Source: Irineochytrium annulatum
Lineage: Eukaryota > Chytridiomycota > Chytridiomycetes > Chytridiales > Chytridiaceae
Reading direction: 5' to 3'
DNA length: 22,254 nucleotides
Assembly (NCBI GenBank): GCA_027600665.1
Contig: JADGJL010000406.1
Location: forward strand, 1 to 22,254
In this document: positions 20,601-22,254 of the stretch, one piece after another
Position numbering within the stretch: position 1 is the first letter of the stretch
Layout: every line of letters begins with the position of its first letter
Notes under the pieces: model-generated
The model's database searches: none
Told to the model about the DNA's origin: nothing
Seen by the model: only the letters and a program-made list of their open reading frames with translations
Position numbers and translations under genes: made by a program

Positions 20601-21617
20601 TACCACATTTCACGGCGATTGGAGGTCAGTAAGAGAGCAACGACGAAGGCGTTGATGCCCCAGAGACCTTGGAGGGAGAAAATGTTGGATTGGCTGTAAT
20701 AAACAAGTAGTAATGGGTCAATACAAGCACGTAAACCTATTTCTCATTGCTACAAACCTGTACCGGCATATAAGAGTCATGACCAGCGCCTTCAGAAATG
20801 CCGACATCGCCGCGCCGACCTGAGAATTGCATCGAGCTCGATCAAAGTCCTTCAGCTGTCTCGTGACGTCTTTCACACTAGCCCAACATCGTTGACCCCA
20901 TCTCATCAGCTTCTCACGCAAATCCGACAACAACCGCGGGTTCAGTAATGCCTCGGGCTTCGAGCTAACGCGATTCCGAGCAGTCCCAGCGAGCCTTTTA
21001 CCCTCACGATCTGGTGCTGGCGCCCCGACCAAAGTCAGATGTGGGCGCGTTGAGATTACGGACACATTCCCGTACGGGGACCCTGATCTGAACCGGGTTC
21101 CGGCTGCACACTGCTTCTTCCCCTGCTGTTGCCCCTGCTGCTGCTGTTGCGCCGGGTCGCAACATCGGAACGAGAGAAGCTGCGCCGTCGACATGCCAGC
21201 AGCAGCAGAGTGTGGTGAAGTTGCCCCGGCGATGCATGCGCGCGGGTTGGGGTCCGCCGAGACGCGGATCCGGCCGGAGGACGTGCTCGGCGACTCTTTC
21301 CGGCATTGGAGACCAGACAGTGACGCCGTCGTCGACGCGGCCGTGTTTGTAGGAAAAGGCCCTGACTCAGGCGCGGCTGGTAAGGATGAGTGGTCGACAG
21401 AGCACGGGCCCGTCATCGATGGCGCGGGAACGAAGCTAGTCGACGGCGTCCTGCTCAGCGGGATAAGAGAGGTATTCGCAATTGACGTGCGCAATCGCCC
21501 AACGGAAACAGTTCCTTCCGATCCCGATCTAGCCGAAAAGACCAGCCTTAGCTGTTCTGGACCCCGCGGACCCGTTTTAACTTTGGTTTTAACTTTCCGC
21601 CAACTTCCGCCTCTCAT
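17625..21617 (-). CDS. Hybrid histidine kinase with MASE1-like membrane sensor (1231 aa)
   Basis: This is a membrane sensor kinase that autophosphorylates a His and passes the phosphate to its own receiver, normally feeding an HPt/response-regulator relay. Minus-strand exons are 21617-20758, 20693-20294, 20243-19716, 19641-19333, 19276-17885 and 17831-17625, all phase-consistent. Residues 1-270 are disordered with a Gln-rich tract. Residues about 272-570 hold many membrane helices with MASE1 hallmarks: LWGINAFVVALLL, FCSDSLGIIMFVPFILSL and NLLRLQILMIVVECASLTFM. The H box FLCHELRNPLHAI has its phospho-His at 592, split by an intron after the Asn. The N box is VINNLLSNAIKFTPENG, G1 is DSGIGI (792-797) and G2 is GLGLSISKQLV. 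The receiver has VLIVDD (1112-1113), phospho-Asp1161 (FMDIQ), Thr1189 and Lys1210 (PKPF). The spacer between kinase and receiver is long. All catalytic residues are present. MASE1 identity is by pattern only. Confidence 0.88.
21119..21152 (-). repeat. Gln-coding CAG/CAA tract in the kinase N-terminus
   Basis: On the minus strand a short run of CAG/CAA codons encodes QQQQQGQQQG in the disordered N-terminal region. The plus strand shows the matching CTG/TTG triplets. Such tracts are length-variable and common in fungal signalling proteins. Confidence 0.7.
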
Positions 21618-21962
21618 GATGGAAGAACTTTGAACACTGAATATATATTACTCTTGGGTATAGTACGGTCGGATATAGAAAGAAATATACAGCAGTGAGC
21701 GGGTATAAGGCTCTGAAGGTTCGTCATGGCAACGCAAGGATAAATAATCGAATGCTCAGAATGGATGGAGATGCAGTTGCTTTACATATGTGCAATGGAC
21801 GGCGACATAAGGATAAATGAAATAATGATAGGAACGACACAGGAAGGAAGAAAAGCAGAAAGCCAATGAAGCAAGTATGAGAAAGAAACACAAGTAAAGA
21901 TGCAGGAAGAATATGAGCGGCCGCAACTCGCGCTTGGGTGTAAGGGGGAAACCTAGCAGTAT
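21618..21962. promoter_or_regulatory. Upstream region of the histidine kinase gene
   Basis: These 345 bp lie between the kinase ATG and the stop of the next minus-strand gene. The sequence is A-rich on the plus strand. A TATATATT stretch at about 21642-21649, roughly 25-30 bp upstream of the ATG on the minus strand, is a possible TATA-like element but could be leader sequence. A minus-strand frame at 21724-21966 would need a GTG start and has no coding bias, so it was not called. Confidence 0.4.
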
Positions 21963-22253
21963 TCACATCGTGCTGCTCCTGTGTAAGTCATTGAACCTGC
22001 GCCTGTCCCTCACCATCCTCTCCGTCGGCTTCAGCCACAGCCTCATCCACGCCTTTGTCGGCTCGGGCCTCCTTACGCCCAGGCTCCTCCACCTCCTTGG
22101 CGGGTGCAACTGCTGCTCATCCGGCCTGCGCGGCCTGAACGCGTTCGCGATGCGCGGCTCGGGCACCTCTGTGGCCACCATCCGGGGGCGGGACGCGTCA
22201 TTCGCCGGCGTGAAGACGATATTGACGAAGCCGATCTCCCCGGGCGGGAGGTT
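21963..22253 (-). CDS. 3' end of an unrecognised gene, cut by the right window edge
   Basis: A minus-strand frame is open from the right edge to a stop at 21963 and starts with clearly coding-like, GC3-rich sequence (LPPGEIGFVNIVFTPAND, then RMVATEVPEPRIANAF). I do not recognise the protein. About 60 residues in, the called frame becomes Arg/Trp-rich. An overlapping frame in the same strand gives an acidic Ala/Glu-rich tail (EVEEPGRKEARADKG) that looks more natural and ends near 21987. The true C-terminus may therefore lie in that other frame, through an unseen intron or an indel. Only the C-terminal 60-97 residues are in the window, so function cannot be assigned. Confidence 0.45.
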   Translation of the reverse strand, partial: NLPPGEIGFVNIVFTPANDASRPRMVATEVPEPRIANAFRPRRPDEQQLHPPRRWRSLGVRRPEPTKAWMRLWLKPTERMVRDRRRFNDLHRSSTM

Positions 22254-22254
22254 G

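Noticed and set aside
21724..21966. 80-residue hydrophobic minus-strand frame as a small membrane protein
   Set aside because: It needs a GTG start, overlaps the previous gene's stop, lies in AT-rich spacer and has no coding bias.

Overview
The window looks like a nuclear contig from an early-diverging, chytrid-like fungus. Coding exons are GC-rich with GC-ending codons. Introns are short (about 50-160 bp) and mostly GT-AG with CTAAC/CTGAC-like branch sites. Gene content includes a Cps1-type polysaccharide synthase, a hybrid histidine kinase with a multi-pass sensor, a flightless/gelsolin-type actin regulator and remnants of a flagellar dynein-assembly factor. The taxonomic placement is an inference from gene style and content; no rRNA or marker gene is present. 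All exon joins were made by eye from splice consensus, frame continuity and family motifs.

Left third (1-5288, minus strand): a gelsolin/villin/flightless-family gene runs off the left edge (six visible exons, start about 3585). Behind it lies a 511-residue disordered, coiled-coil protein that I do not recognise (5288-3753). Middle: a plus-strand ricin-B-type beta-trefoil lectin (5771-6595, one intron), a plus-strand serine racemase / threonine-dehydratase-like PLP enzyme (6816-8179, five exons, first intron GC-AG), and a convergent minus-strand ornithine aminotransferase (10032-8550, three exons). Next comes a minus-strand PIH1-domain gene that resembles Kintoun/DNAAF2. It can only be read by switching frame about five times in 0.6 kb and lacks its C-terminal half, so I call it a pseudogene. 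A plus-strand Cps1-like family 2 glycosyltransferase (11523-13465) is divergent from it.

Right third (14023-21617, minus strand): two multi-pass sensory membrane proteins lie head-to-tail. One is a seven-transmembrane receptor with a 440-residue cytoplasmic tail (seven exons). The other is a 1231-residue hybrid histidine kinase (six exons) whose membrane region matches the MASE1 pattern, followed by HisKA, HATPase and receiver domains. The right edge holds the 3' end of an unrecognised minus-strand gene.

There is no operon logic. The genes cover actin remodelling, surface polysaccharide, amino-acid metabolism and environmental sensing. The most noteworthy items are the frame-broken Kintoun-like gene, the MASE1-type sensor kinase next to an orphan 7TM receptor, and the flightless-like protein lacking leucine-rich repeats in the visible part. 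No tRNA, rRNA, CRISPR array, transposon or viral element was recognised.
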